In this document: piece by piece, positions 53,651 to 62,775 of the stretch | Position numbering within the stretch: the stretch's first letter is position 1 | How the letters are laid out: every line of letters starts with the position of its first letter | Source of the DNA: JAIESQ01 sp964495375 | GTDB lineage: Bacteria; Planctomycetota; Planctomycetia; Pirellulales; JAEUIK01 | Reading direction: 5' to 3' | DNA length: 64,000 nt | Assembly (NCBI GenBank): GCA_964495375.1 | Contig: CAZBWM010000009.1 | Location: 72,509-136,508, forward strand | Position numbers and translations under genes: made by a program | Notes under the pieces: generated by a model | Database searches by the model: none | Told to the model about the DNA's origin: nothing | The model's input: the letters and a program-made list of their open reading frames with translations, nothing else

Positions 53651-54340
53651 CTACGCCCAGCCCCCTTGAGCAATGTCGCGCCAGCAGATCACACGCATTT
53701 CCCCACTGGGCGTGTCCCCCGGAGCGAAGCCCGGTAGCACCGGCGAGAAGTTGCAATTACCGAACCGATTGTAGAGGGCCAGGCAGGGATCGAGCAGGAA
53801 CTCTTCGCGAGTGGGATACGCTCCGCCCGCCAAATAGCGATCGATTGCCTGGCGAAATTCCAGGTTTTGCGGCACCACTTCTTGCGTGAAGCGCGGATCG
53901 CTGCCGTTGTACGACGGAATACGGGCCGTCGCCACCGCAAACCGGCAACCATCCTGCACGGCCTGCGCGAGCGTCGTCAGGATGAGATCGCGCACCAGTA
54001 GGCTCCCGCGGCTGCGAGGTTCTACCTCCAAATTGTAAATAAATGCCGCGTTGAATGGCGCATCGTTCGGCCGTAGGCAGTGCTCAGTTTCGGTGGCGGG
54101 AAAGTCGCTGTCGCGGCCGGGCTCGAACCACCCGTACCGCAAACAAATCATCGCGTACAGTTCGCCTTCGACATCAATGCCCGACATGCGATGCCCCAGC
54201 GACAACCTTCGCAGGACGGTCTCGCGCTTGGCTTGCAGCGGCGGAATAAAGCAGCGCTGCTCGAGCGCTACGATGCGATCGGCGTCACTCGCGGACAGTG
54301 AAATAACCTTTGCGGATTCCGACGAGTGGGGTTTATTCAT
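53651..54340 (-). CDS. GNAT-like acyltransferase, linked to a PEP-CTERM gene
   Basis: A 229-residue protein with a GNAT-like core: ADRIVALEQRCFIPPLQAKR at the start, YAMICLRYGWFEPGRDSDFP, then FIYNLEVEPRSRGSLLVRDL (acetyl-CoA binding beta4-alpha3 region, with R-x-x-G-x-x-L) and DGCRFAVATARIPSYNG. The end (PVLPGFAPGDTPSGEMRVIC) is not typical. It overlaps the PEP-CTERM gene by 8 bases and is read after it, so the two are translationally coupled. It may acylate an amine or an acyl carrier; the substrate is unknown. Confidence 0.6.
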   Translation of the reverse strand: MNKPHSSESAKVISLSASDADRIVALEQRCFIPPLQAKRETVLRRLSLGHRMSGIDVEGELYAMICLRYGWFEPGRDSDFPATETEHCLRPNDAPFNAAFIYNLEVEPRSRGSLLVRDLILTTLAQAVQDGCRFAVATARIPSYNGSDPRFTQEVVPQNLEFRQAIDRYLAGGAYPTREEFLLDPCLALYNRFGNCNFSPVLPGFAPGDTPSGEMRVICWRDIAQGGWA

Positions 54341-55220
54341 GGCAAGTTGCCAATCCGCGCCGGAGGCGACGCCGCCGGTCGCGCAACATTAGCAGGCCGA
54401 TGGGCACCACGCTCATCGCCGACAACACCATTGTCGAGGGCTCGGGAATAAATGCAAAGGTATTGAGCAGCAGCGTCTCAGTGTTGCCATACAAACCGGG
54501 CACGTAGGGAGCCGGGTCGCCGATAATGACGACCGGTCCACTCAAGGGGGACAGCGCGTGAGCCGGGATGACCGCCAGGAAGGGATCAGTCGACAATTCA
54601 CCAATTGAAATCGCGTACGGTCCCAAATCGGTAATGCTACCCGGGTAAAACGTGCCCATGTCGGTGACCTCACCGTACGGACCATGGATGATGGGGTGTG
54701 TCTTGGAAGCGCCGACGGCAGTCTGGATACCGCTCGTAAAACCACCGACATGAACACCAAACAGTGCCGTCATACTATCGTTGACTGCAGCAACTCCTCC
54801 CGTAAAGGTGCCATCGGCCAGCAGGATCGCGGCGCCGCCGTTGAGCACGTAGTTGTAAAGCGCCTTCGATTCCGCCGTTGTGAGGGGATCGATAATCGAC
54901 GAAAAACTGTCGGCCGTCGATAACAGCAAGACATCGACGCCAGCGAGAAACTCGGGAGTCAACGTCTTGGTGGTGACGACCGTAATGCCTGGAAACTCGG
55001 GTTCTAGGGTTCCCAAAATTCCTGCCGTCGCCAACGGCGCGTCGAGCGCGAAGCCGGCGGCGCGCTCCTCGTTCCAGCCACCAAATACAATCGCCGCGCT
55101 GGCGCAAAGGGGCTGGAACGTCGCAACGACGATCACCGCAACGCAGACGAGTTTTTGAGTCGCACCCGATGGAAGTGAAAAACCAGGCGTCGAGGCGAAT
55201 TGCCCAACAAAGGTCGTCAT
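54333..55220 (-). CDS. PEP-CTERM protein with a glutamine-amidotransferase-like body
   Basis: A 295-residue secreted protein: a signal-like helix (LVCVAVIVVATFQPLCASAA) and the sorting tail FIPEPSTMVLSAMSVVPIGL followed by basic residues. The middle resembles ThuA/class I glutamine amidotransferase-like folds found in cell-surface proteins (GVDVLLLSTADSF, YNYVLNGGAAILLADGTFTG), but the catalytic Cys-His pair is absent. The start at 55220 follows GAGGAAG. Together with the GNAT-like gene it forms an operon. The exosortase is not in the window. Confidence 0.78.
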   Translation of the reverse strand: MTTFVGQFASTPGFSLPSGATQKLVCVAVIVVATFQPLCASAAIVFGGWNEERAAGFALDAPLATAGILGTLEPEFPGITVVTTKTLTPEFLAGVDVLLLSTADSFSSIIDPLTTAESKALYNYVLNGGAAILLADGTFTGGVAAVNDSMTALFGVHVGGFTSGIQTAVGASKTHPIIHGPYGEVTDMGTFYPGSITDLGPYAISIGELSTDPFLAVIPAHALSPLSGPVVIIGDPAPYVPGLYGNTETLLLNTFAFIPEPSTMVLSAMSVVPIGLLMLRDRRRRLRRGLATCHE

Positions 55221-55421
55221 GAAGTCGCTTCCTCGATAGGAAAAATGAAGTTGTGCCAAGTACCGCCGATGTGGCTCAGCAAGACTTCACTAGCGGCTCC
55301 AAATTGCAGCTCAAATTGGGTGCGACAACGTTATGCGGGCACTTGCCTACGTTACGAACGACTTCAGGCGAAGCAAGGCAACAGGCTCTCTCAGCGCGTT
55401 GCCGGTGAGTGTCGTGAAAGG

Positions 55422-56465
55422 TCAACGGCGCCGATCTTGTCGCTTTCGGCGCATCTGTCGATAGCCGAGCGGCAAGGCCACGGCGAGCCCAATCCCGAAT
55501 AAAACCACGCTACCTGGCTCGGGAATCACGAGACCCGAGGCTTCGAAATGAAAGGGCAGGGTGAGTTGTAGCGACAACGGCAAGGTGATTGCCGCCGAAA
55601 TCGTCAGATTCAAGGGGTCATCTATCGCGGCGACAATAGCGGTTGACTCCGCGATAAACAGGCCAAAGCTGTCGCTGAACACACCATCGAATTCAATCTT
55701 CGCATTCCCAAGTGGACCGGTGATTTTGTAGGTGCCGGAGAGCGTACGACTGGTCGGACCGCTAATGAAGGCCGCTGGCACTTGCACCACGCCACCCACG
55801 ATCACGACACCATTCTTCGTGTTGCTGTCTCCAAATCCGTGGATGACGAAATTGCCGGTGCCAAAGCCGGTAGGAGTGAACTCGGCCAGATCGCCCGGGC
55901 CTTGGACGAACTGGAGCAGGTCCATGTCGGTCGAAAGTTGGATCGCCAGGCTCTTCAGAATCGAGACTGAGCTATTGGTAGTGAGCGTGAGCTCGTTGGA
56001 AACGAGTGACAAGTTCGCGCCATTGAGGACGTCGACAGCAAAGTTCTGGGAACCCGTCAACGCGCCGTTGGTAAACGTGAGTTGCGTCGGCGCCTTGTAA
56101 TGAAAATCGCCAGGTCCGAGCGAGCGCGGTTCCGTCGTAATCAACACTGGTCCTCCGTCGAACTCGACCGGATGGTCAAACGGTGGAGTGAAGACAAACG
56201 GTTCTACCTTCGCGGTCTTGGCATTGAGGACGGTGCCGCCCCCTTTGGCGTTAATGACACCAGAGAGCGTCAGCGAACCATTCGTCGATTGTGCTGGCCC
56301 CGAGAAGCTGACCGGTAAGTTCACGGTGCCAGCGCGGGCAACCTGAACAAGTGCTCCGCTCGCCAAAAGAAGTGCCGGCACGGCACAGGCGATGAACAGT
56401 CGCCGAGCGCGCAGCGCAACCGACGACCGTGAAGTTGTGAGCGAGCGAAGTTCCGAATTCGACAT
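55422..56465 (-). CDS. PEP-CTERM sorting domain protein
   Basis: A 347-residue secreted protein. The signal reads RRLFIACAVPALLLASGALV, and the C-terminus is VIPEPGSVVLFGIGLAVALP then RQMRRKRQDRRR. The rest is beta-rich with repeated hydroxyl-rich strands and no enzyme motif. The start at 56465 has GGGGGA 6 bases upstream. Together with the gene at 54333 it marks a PEP-CTERM exported-protein region. Function unknown. Confidence 0.8.
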   Translation of the reverse strand: MSNSELRSLTTSRSSVALRARRLFIACAVPALLLASGALVQVARAGTVNLPVSFSGPAQSTNGSLTLSGVINAKGGGTVLNAKTAKVEPFVFTPPFDHPVEFDGGPVLITTEPRSLGPGDFHYKAPTQLTFTNGALTGSQNFAVDVLNGANLSLVSNELTLTTNSSVSILKSLAIQLSTDMDLLQFVQGPGDLAEFTPTGFGTGNFVIHGFGDSNTKNGVVIVGGVVQVPAAFISGPTSRTLSGTYKITGPLGNAKIEFDGVFSDSFGLFIAESTAIVAAIDDPLNLTISAAITLPLSLQLTLPFHFEASGLVIPEPGSVVLFGIGLAVALPLGYRQMRRKRQDRRR

Positions 56466-56841
56466 TGGCATTCCCCCCATTATCTAAATGTGAAAATGAG
56501 CGTTGCGCGTGGCAATTGCGCGATAGACGTCGCGACGACCTGGACAGCGCGCCGACGTACCCTGAATGACTGCGCCAGCAGAGGTCGCGGCGTCACCTTG
56601 GCGGCACAGACGACAATCGGATTCGCCGCAGAACAAACCGTGCGGAAACTACCAGTTGGCGCGACGAGGTGATGTTAGATCACTGGCGTTCCTCAGGCGG
56701 ATTGCGATCAACCGCGGTATTGTAACTACGGTTTCCAGTCGAAGGCAAAGAAAATCAGCGTCACGGTTGCTGTTTTTAGCGAATGGCGACTTGGCGATTC
56801 ATCCTCCGGTTGGCTCGCGACCCAGTATCTCCGCCAGTCGG
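56466..56841. other. Intergenic region
   Basis: About 375 bases between two leftward genes, less GC-rich than average near 56700-56780. No gene, hairpin or promoter motif is clear. Confidence 0.3.
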
Positions 56842-58236
56842 CTAGCCAATCGCAACTCCGGGGTCGACCTCGCAGCGAAACTCCTCGTACTTTCCACCCG
56901 CACTCCGCGGAATCTCGGGCACGTAATTGAAATTCACCTCAAAGGGATGGCCGAACGCCTCCTGCAGCCAGCCCGTCATTAACTGCGCTTCTTTTTCCGA
57001 AAGCGGACGAGCCATGACCAGCGACATTTCCAGCGTCTGCAAGCTCCGCTGAATCACCTGGAACTGCGCGATCGGTGGGAACTCCGCCAAATCGTCCCGA
57101 TCCGCCAGCTCGATCGACGGCCACCGCCGGCTGCCGTCGGGCAAAATCGCCATGTTCCGCTGCCGACCCAGGATGCGATTCAACACCGGCAGCCCACGTC
57201 CGCAAGGGCAGGCCGCGCCCACTTCGGCATAGTCGCCGATCTCGTAGCGCAACAGCGGCATCGCGTAATTATGCAGCGGAGTGATCACCACGCGCCCCAC
57301 TTGCCCCGGCGTGCAAGGTGCCCCGTGGTCGTCGAGGATTTCGACCAGCACCCCTTCCGACTGCACGTGATAGTGCTCGTGCTTCGGGCATTGCAGCGCC
57401 AGGTAACCGACTTCCTGCGAGCTGTACATGTCGACGATCCCCAGGCCCCACGCCTCGCGAACCGCGGTCCGCACGTGCGGCTCGAGCAATTCGCCAAAGG
57501 TGCGCACCTCGCGCAACTTGAGCGGCTTGCGTCCCGCGGCGGCGAAATGCTTTGCGAGCCCCAGCACCACCGAAGGGTAGGTCAGCAGGTAGTCGGGATC
57601 TTCGCGCTCGAGCCAATCGGCCTGTTCGGCCAGCGACGAATGAATATTGAGCGTTGCGGCCGGGCCCGTGTCGACGATGCCCGCCGTGGCCGGCCCCCAG
57701 TCGTTGGAGCGCACTCCCTCGGGCGGACGCGCGACTTCGGCCGGCAGCGAGCGGATCGCCGCCAGCTTGCCCCCCGTCACGCGGCGATGCCACAAGTGAT
57801 CGCGAAGCGTGAAGGCGTTCCACAGCAGTTGCGTGACGCCGGTCCCCAGCGCCAGCAGCGGCCGGCCCGTCGATCCCGACGTGAACAGCTTGTTGACCGG
57901 CCCATGCTCGGCCGGCACCGACGCGCTGAACAACGCCTCACCGGCCGCCTGCACCTCGGGACGCGAGAGCACCGGAACGCGCCGCCATTCGTCGGGTCCG
58001 CGAATGGCCGCCGGCGGCAAGCCCACCGCGTCGAGTCGCTGCCGGTAGTAAGGCACCGTGTCGTAAGCGTGGGCGATCAAACGGCCGAGTTGCGGCTTCT
58101 GCTTCTCGATCAATTGCTCGGCCGTGAACCACTGCGTGCGATCGAGCTGAAACTGCATTGCCAGCAGTTGCGACACGAACGGCCCGGGGATGCCCGGCCA
58201 GGAGATACCGCGCACGGTGGAGATCACATCGATCAT
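56842..58236 (-). CDS. PaaK-like (phenylacetate-CoA ligase family) adenylate-forming enzyme
   Basis: A 464-residue enzyme. The P-loop analogue is NKLFTSGSTGRPLLALGTG (about residue 115); VDMYSSQEVGYLALQCPKHE, VLVEILDDHGAPCTPGQVGR and VVITPLHNYAMPLLRYEIGD are family hallmarks. It adenylates a carboxylic acid and may transfer it to CoA. PaaK-like enzymes also appear in exopolysaccharide and capsule clusters and in PEP-CTERM/exosortase loci; the position between PEP-CTERM proteins and a membrane glycosyltransferase fits that. The acid is unknown. Confidence 0.83.
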   Translation of the reverse strand: MIDVISTVRGISWPGIPGPFVSQLLAMQFQLDRTQWFTAEQLIEKQKPQLGRLIAHAYDTVPYYRQRLDAVGLPPAAIRGPDEWRRVPVLSRPEVQAAGEALFSASVPAEHGPVNKLFTSGSTGRPLLALGTGVTQLLWNAFTLRDHLWHRRVTGGKLAAIRSLPAEVARPPEGVRSNDWGPATAGIVDTGPAATLNIHSSLAEQADWLEREDPDYLLTYPSVVLGLAKHFAAAGRKPLKLREVRTFGELLEPHVRTAVREAWGLGIVDMYSSQEVGYLALQCPKHEHYHVQSEGVLVEILDDHGAPCTPGQVGRVVITPLHNYAMPLLRYEIGDYAEVGAACPCGRGLPVLNRILGRQRNMAILPDGSRRWPSIELADRDDLAEFPPIAQFQVIQRSLQTLEMSLVMARPLSEKEAQLMTGWLQEAFGHPFEVNFNYVPEIPRSAGGKYEEFRCEVDPGVAIG

Positions 58237-59077
58237 GGGGCAATCTCGCTGGCCAGGGAGCAGGCAAACGGCCGAGAGCCCCCGGCCGCGCAGCAGCGCA
58301 GGAAGCTCGTGCGGCAGCTCACTGCTCCAACAGGGTCAAATACATCGCAGGTGCCACGATTTCAGACTGTTCAGAATTCTGATCCGTGGCGGCCGCTATC
58401 GCAACCTGTGGGGGGGCACATTACGAGTCTACCTTGCTTCGCCGGAGCCGTGCGGCGCTGGCCGCATCGCTCGCCAGGGTTTGCCGCGGTCCGAATCGGG
58501 CAGTACGCCGACCGCGGCATGCCCACGCGTCTCACCCGGCTTGCCCGGTCACGCGAAAACCGCCGCGCCCGCGCCTGGGAAATTGCCCCCCCGCCGAGTT
58601 CCCCAAAAGTGACTCCCCTAGCTGGACGATAGTTCTCTTGCGGTTCGATGTGCTGTGACGGCCCGAAGTTGCTAGCGAAGGTCACTGCCGTTCGGCTGCC
58701 CGCCAACCGACACTCAGGCCCACTGGGCGAAGAGAGAACGTCGTCGAATAAGCCTCGCGTGTCGGCCGCCTACCGCCGACGTGCCAGGACCAGGCGAAGC
58801 GAGTTTCCCAGGAGGGCAAACAGTCCGGTGAAGGCCGCCACGGCGGTCTCCCGGACTGTTTCTTTTGCTGCCCGACTTAGGGCCTATTCTGGGTAAGAAA
58901 AAAAGTGCGGAAGACGCGGTCAGCCACGACGGTGGCGATGACGATCGCGAGAATCATCGACAGAAAATTCGACCGTGGTCGGCCTGTCTTCCGCACCCGT
59001 TTGCCCATCTCGCCACGACGCCGGTCGGGCACCAAGACGGCAACCCGACCGCGACGCGGCTCGCTAGTTCACTGCAA
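58237..59077. other. Long intergenic region (about 840 bases)
   Basis: A terminator-like hairpin is at 58818-58861. AGTTCTCTTGCGGTTCGA at 58631-58648 looks like a lone half-arm of hairpin family 1 (compare copy D). Open frames antisense to flanking genes extend in but are not credible. Near 58900-59070 no coding signal was found. Confidence 0.35.
58818..58861. terminator. Bidirectional-looking hairpin terminator
   Basis: AAACAGTCCGG at 58818-58828 pairs with CCGGACTGTTT at 58851-58861, with an inner stem GGCCGCC-AC-GGCGGTC. TTTCTTTT follows on the plus strand and a weaker T-run on the minus strand. It lies about 215 bases past the stop of the Gly/Tyr-rich gene on the minus strand. Confidence 0.6.
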
Positions 59078-59419
59078 CTACCAGCGGGAGAAGCCGAAGC
59101 CTCCCGGCCCGCTATAGAAGTTGATTCCCGGGCCGCGGTAGTAGTTGTTGTAACCAAACACTCCCGGTTGATTCGGGAAGTACCCGTAGGGTCGCGCTAC
59201 CCGGTAGCCGTACCCACCGCCATAGACGCCGGGATACCCGACGCCGTACCCACCGCCGTAACCTGGGCCGTATCCTCGGAACCCAGCGCCATATCCGCCG
59301 TAACCGTAGCCGCCCGGGCCGCAGTGCGGGGGATGGGCTTGAGCCGAGGCCAGCGGCATGGCAACCAGGGCCGCCATGACAATCGCCGGCGCCAAGAGCC
59401 GCTTCACGAGACGCAACAT
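59078..59419 (-). CDS. Secreted Gly/Tyr-rich small protein
   Basis: A 113-residue protein with a signal peptide (LLAPAIVMAALVAMPLASAQ). The mature part is GYGYGGYGAGFRGYGPGYG, GYGVGYPGVYGGGYGYRVAR and so on: Gly, Tyr, Pro and Phe account for most residues, as in structural or adhesive surface proteins. AAGGAG precedes the ATG at 59419; the longer frame (to 59593) is noncoding in look. Function unknown. Confidence 0.7.
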   Translation of the reverse strand: MLRLVKRLLAPAIVMAALVAMPLASAQAHPPHCGPGGYGYGGYGAGFRGYGPGYGGGYGVGYPGVYGGGYGYRVARPYGYFPNQPGVFGYNNYYRGPGINFYSGPGGFGFSRW

Positions 59420-59733
59420 CGCTGTCTCCTTCACGCTTTCGACAGGCGGCCGCCCGCGCTGGTCTGCAACCCGGCGGAACGCGGCTTCGCGATTCTCCGG
59501 CCGGCCTCCAAGGCTGCCGCGGAATCGCTCACCTGTCACTGCGGAAGATAAATAGCAGGCGCTGTGCCAGAAGCTCGCGATCCTCGCCCTCAATCGTCAG
59601 AATTGATCGCAAGCGCTTGCAGGAGAATGCTCTGCGGCGAAACACGTAGCGCGCTGGCCCCGGCAGCAGGCTTTGCCCACGCGCCGCAGATTCGCGTCGT
59701 ACCGCCGTCGAATCGATGGCGCGCACGACACGA
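59420..59733. other. Intergenic region upstream of the Gly/Tyr-rich gene
   Basis: About 310 bases. AAGGAG for the gene at 59078-59419 is the only feature recognised. No gene was seen. Confidence 0.3.
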
Positions 59734-61554
59734 CTAGTCGGCCGGCGGTGTCGGAGCGCCCTCCGCAACGTCATCGGGCAGCAACGGAGCGAAATCGTTG
59801 CGCCGATAGATGCCGATCCACGACGGGTTATCGGCCAGCGGGCGATAGGTCAGCGCCCGTTTGCCGAATACCGTGTTGGTGGTCTCACCCGACCAGATAT
59901 CGAAGATCCCCACCATCGTGTAGTTGGCTTCGCGGTAGCGGGCGAACCACTCGAAGAGCAACTGATCGGCGCCGACCCAGCCCGACCACGACATCTCGAC
60001 TTTGACGTACAAGATGTAAGCGGGGCGCGCGGCCTCGACCTCTTCTACCAGCTCGCGCTGCAAGCCGGCGGCGAACGGCATCCCCGACATCAGCGGATAC
60101 ATGTAGATGTGCCCGGTCGCGGCCCGGCGCCCCAGGTAGAAGTAGATCTGCGGCTCGGAGCCGAGCACCAGCACCGAGTCGTCGGGGCCGCTGTGGGCCG
60201 CCAGGTAGTTCGCCAGCTCGACCGCCTCAGGAAAAGGATTCGTTCCGTACAGCCGGCGCGAGGCAGACAGCGTGTTTTCTTCAAACAAGTAGACGCGCTC
60301 GAGCCAGCCAAACAGCATCACTCCGAACACGACGAGCCCGCCGCCGACGATCGCGACTTGCCCTTGATCGCTCGTGACCGACGACGCCAGCGTGCAGGCC
60401 CCCAGTGCGGCCAAGATGGCCAGCGCCGGCAACACCAGCACGAAGTAATGGCCGAAGAACTTGCCGCTGGCAAACACCGTCGCGGCCGAAGCAATCGCCC
60501 AGAGCAGCATGAACCCGGCTTGCCGACGGCTCGCGGGGTTCCAGGCCAACGACGTCAGGCCGACGCAGCCCAGCGTCCACAGCACGGGAGACTCGATAAA
60601 CAGCGCCCACAGGGTGTCGGCCAGGTAGTGCCAACTACCGGGGTCCAACCCTCCCGCCGCGTACTGCCGCGAAATGTCGACGGTCCACAACCACAGCTTG
60701 TCGAACAATCCTTGCGCGGCGAAGTAACCGACCAAAGCGCACAGCGGTAACGCGCCCGCCAGTGCCATCACGGGCACTGCCAACCACGTGGCGGCGCTCC
60801 ACGCACGGCGCTGCCAGAAGAGGGCTGCGAGCACATACACACCGGCCGCCAAAGCGAACAGCGCGCCGTGCTGTTTGATCGTCAGGGCCAGGCCCAGCAG
60901 CAATCCGCCTAACGCTGCGGCGGCGATCTTCGGCCACGCACTCGCACGTGGTGGTAGTGGCCCGGCACTTGGCGGCGTTGGCGGTTGCTCGGTCGTGTCC
61001 GCGGAACTTGTCAGCGCCGGGCGAGCAAATGCCGTGGCGATCACCAGCAGGCCCGCTAGTGCCGGCAACAGCACGAAGTGTTCCGCCTGACCGCTGGCCC
61101 CTTGCAAGCCGGGGCAGATCGCCAGGCTCGCGAAGGCCAGCGCCGCCAGCCCTCCCACGATCGGGCCATACAATCGCCGGCCGAGCAGCCCTACCAGCAG
61201 AATCGAGAGCGCGTTGACCAGGATCAGCCCCTGATGCACGCCGCGAATCGTTTCGCCGCAGATCGACAGCACAACCGCGTAGGCCGCGTAGATCCCCGGG
61301 AGCTTCATCGCGTAGCCCGACTCATACGGCGGCACGCCGCGCAGCCACTGCTGCGCCATGTAGGCGAACTCGCCTTCGTCCCGTTCGAGCGGCACGTCGA
61401 GCAGCCGCCAGCGCACGGCTGCCGCTAACGTGATCGCGATGGCCACCAACAGCCAGAAAGCCAGCGCCCCCACACGGGGCGAGAGGGTTGCGGGGCGGGG
61501 TCGCGAGACCACGCGGCGCTCGGCGGAAACAACACTCATGCTGGGAACGCTCAC
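59734..61554 (-). CDS. GT39/ArnT-like membrane glycosyltransferase
   Basis: A 606-residue protein with about 12 helices. The first outer loop reads PLERDEGEFAYMAQQWLRG, which holds the Asp-Glu pair of the GT39/GT83 (PMT/ArnT) catalytic site, and GVPPYESGYAMKLPGIYAAY follows. Such enzymes move sugars from polyprenyl phosphate to proteins, lipid A or other targets on the outer face of the inner membrane. The C-terminal 150 residues form a soluble domain (DDSVLVLGSEPQIYFYLGRR). Start is a GTG overlapping the Rieske stop. The substrate is not known; the nearby LpxA-LpxC and PEP-CTERM genes fit envelope glycosylation. Confidence 0.85.
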   Translation of the reverse strand: MSVPSMSVVSAERRVVSRPRPATLSPRVGALAFWLLVAIAITLAAAVRWRLLDVPLERDEGEFAYMAQQWLRGVPPYESGYAMKLPGIYAAYAVVLSICGETIRGVHQGLILVNALSILLVGLLGRRLYGPIVGGLAALAFASLAICPGLQGASGQAEHFVLLPALAGLLVIATAFARPALTSSADTTEQPPTPPSAGPLPPRASAWPKIAAAALGGLLLGLALTIKQHGALFALAAGVYVLAALFWQRRAWSAATWLAVPVMALAGALPLCALVGYFAAQGLFDKLWLWTVDISRQYAAGGLDPGSWHYLADTLWALFIESPVLWTLGCVGLTSLAWNPASRRQAGFMLLWAIASAATVFASGKFFGHYFVLVLPALAILAALGACTLASSVTSDQGQVAIVGGGLVVFGVMLFGWLERVYLFEENTLSASRRLYGTNPFPEAVELANYLAAHSGPDDSVLVLGSEPQIYFYLGRRAATGHIYMYPLMSGMPFAAGLQRELVEEVEAARPAYILYVKVEMSWSGWVGADQLLFEWFARYREANYTMVGIFDIWSGETTNTVFGKRALTYRPLADNPSWIGIYRRNDFAPLLPDDVAEGAPTPPAD

Positions 61555-62651
61555 AGGGCTTCCGCCACGGTAGATTGCGCCGTGGACCGGGTGCCAGGCG
61601 CCGGCGCTACGTTCGTAGGCACCGAAGGGGTCGCGTCGCTCGCCAGCTCGCTCTCCGCATGTCCGCGATAAACGCGCTCGATCCGCGCGCGGTGCATCCC
61701 CAGCACCTTGTCGAAGCGGCTCAGCTTCATTCCTTCGATGCCAGGGCTTTTGTCGGCCAACAGTTCGAGCATCTGCTGATCGAGCACGATCTCACGATTC
61801 ACCATCCCCATCAGCGATCGCTTGAACAACAGCCAGTTGCGCCATCCGCCCCGCGGGGCCGGTCGCAAGAACGCGAACGTCACCAATTGCGTGCGGTCGC
61901 CATCCCGTGGATTACCTTCCAGCGGATTGAAGTAGACGTAAATTCGCCAGCGGGAACCTTTTTCTTCTCGCGTGGTCGCGTCTTCCCAGTACTGGTCGTA
62001 GCACGTGTGTACCGGCGAGAACCGCGTCGTCCAGTCGTCGACGAACCGGTCCCCAGTGCGTATGCCGAACAAGAACGAAGTCAGCGGCGGGATTCGCTTC
62101 TGCGGACCGCCGTTATAGACGCGCACCGACGTCTCTGTGGCTTCCACCCTGGTTTCGACTTCGTGCATCCGCGATAGCTCATAGCCCAACAGCGCGTGCG
62201 TGGTCGACGTGTGCTCGACCTCGGTGAAGTTGTCGAGCACGATCTCCAGCGGCGCGTTGAACACGTGCGCGATTGTGCCGACAAAACGGTAGCCGGCTAC
62301 GTCGAACTCAGGCATTGCCGTCTGCGCGCCGGCCGCGCGAATCCAGATCCAGTCGTGCCGCTGGGCAACTTCGTAGCAGCCTGCCTGGGCGTGCAACTTT
62401 GGAGTGCCAGGGCTCTCGCCGGCTCCCGCGCAATCGTACGTCCACCCGTGGTACCGGCACTGCAAGCGATCGCCGACCACCGCGCCTTGGCTCAAACGCA
62501 TCCGCCGGTGAGGGCAGCAATCGTCGAGCGCGCCGACGCGACCGGCCGTGCGAAACAGCACGACTTGGCGATCGGCCACGCGCACCAGCACCGGCTTGGC
62601 CTTCAGCCGGCTGGCTTCAAACACCGGATGCCAGTGATCGAGGGCCGACAT
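61551..62651 (-). CDS. Rieske [2Fe-2S] oxygenase alpha subunit-like protein
   Basis: A 366-residue protein. The Rieske cluster ligands CPHRRMRL (about residues 45-52) and CRYHGWTY (about 63-70) are exact. The mononuclear iron site is suggested by DNFTEVEHTSTTHALLGYE (about 161-179), with the D/E-x3-D-x2-H-x4-H spacing being only partly matched. Known relatives hydroxylate or demethylate aromatics, choline, terpenoids or lipids. It shares a transcript (4-base overlap) with the glycosyltransferase. No reductase or ferredoxin gene is adjacent. The physiological substrate is unknown; lipid or polysaccharide modification is one possibility. Confidence 0.85.
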   Translation of the reverse strand: MSALDHWHPVFEASRLKAKPVLVRVADRQVVLFRTAGRVGALDDCCPHRRMRLSQGAVVGDRLQCRYHGWTYDCAGAGESPGTPKLHAQAGCYEVAQRHDWIWIRAAGAQTAMPEFDVAGYRFVGTIAHVFNAPLEIVLDNFTEVEHTSTTHALLGYELSRMHEVETRVEATETSVRVYNGGPQKRIPPLTSFLFGIRTGDRFVDDWTTRFSPVHTCYDQYWEDATTREEKGSRWRIYVYFNPLEGNPRDGDRTQLVTFAFLRPAPRGGWRNWLLFKRSLMGMVNREIVLDQQMLELLADKSPGIEGMKLSRFDKVLGMHRARIERVYRGHAESELASDATPSVPTNVAPAPGTRSTAQSTVAEAL

Positions 62652-62775
62652 GGCGCGGGAATCCCAGGGCCAGAGGTTTACGCCGCCTGCGGAACGCGGC
62701 GCACTGAAACGCAGCGGCCGATTGCGCTCTATCTTACCCGCGCACCGCGTCCGTTTCGACTGTGCTTAGCGTGTT

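Noticed and set aside
57271..58632. Open frame of 453 codons on the plus strand opposite the PaaK-like ligase
   Set aside because: The minus strand carries the clear ligase motifs; the antisense product is Arg/His-rich and without homology features.
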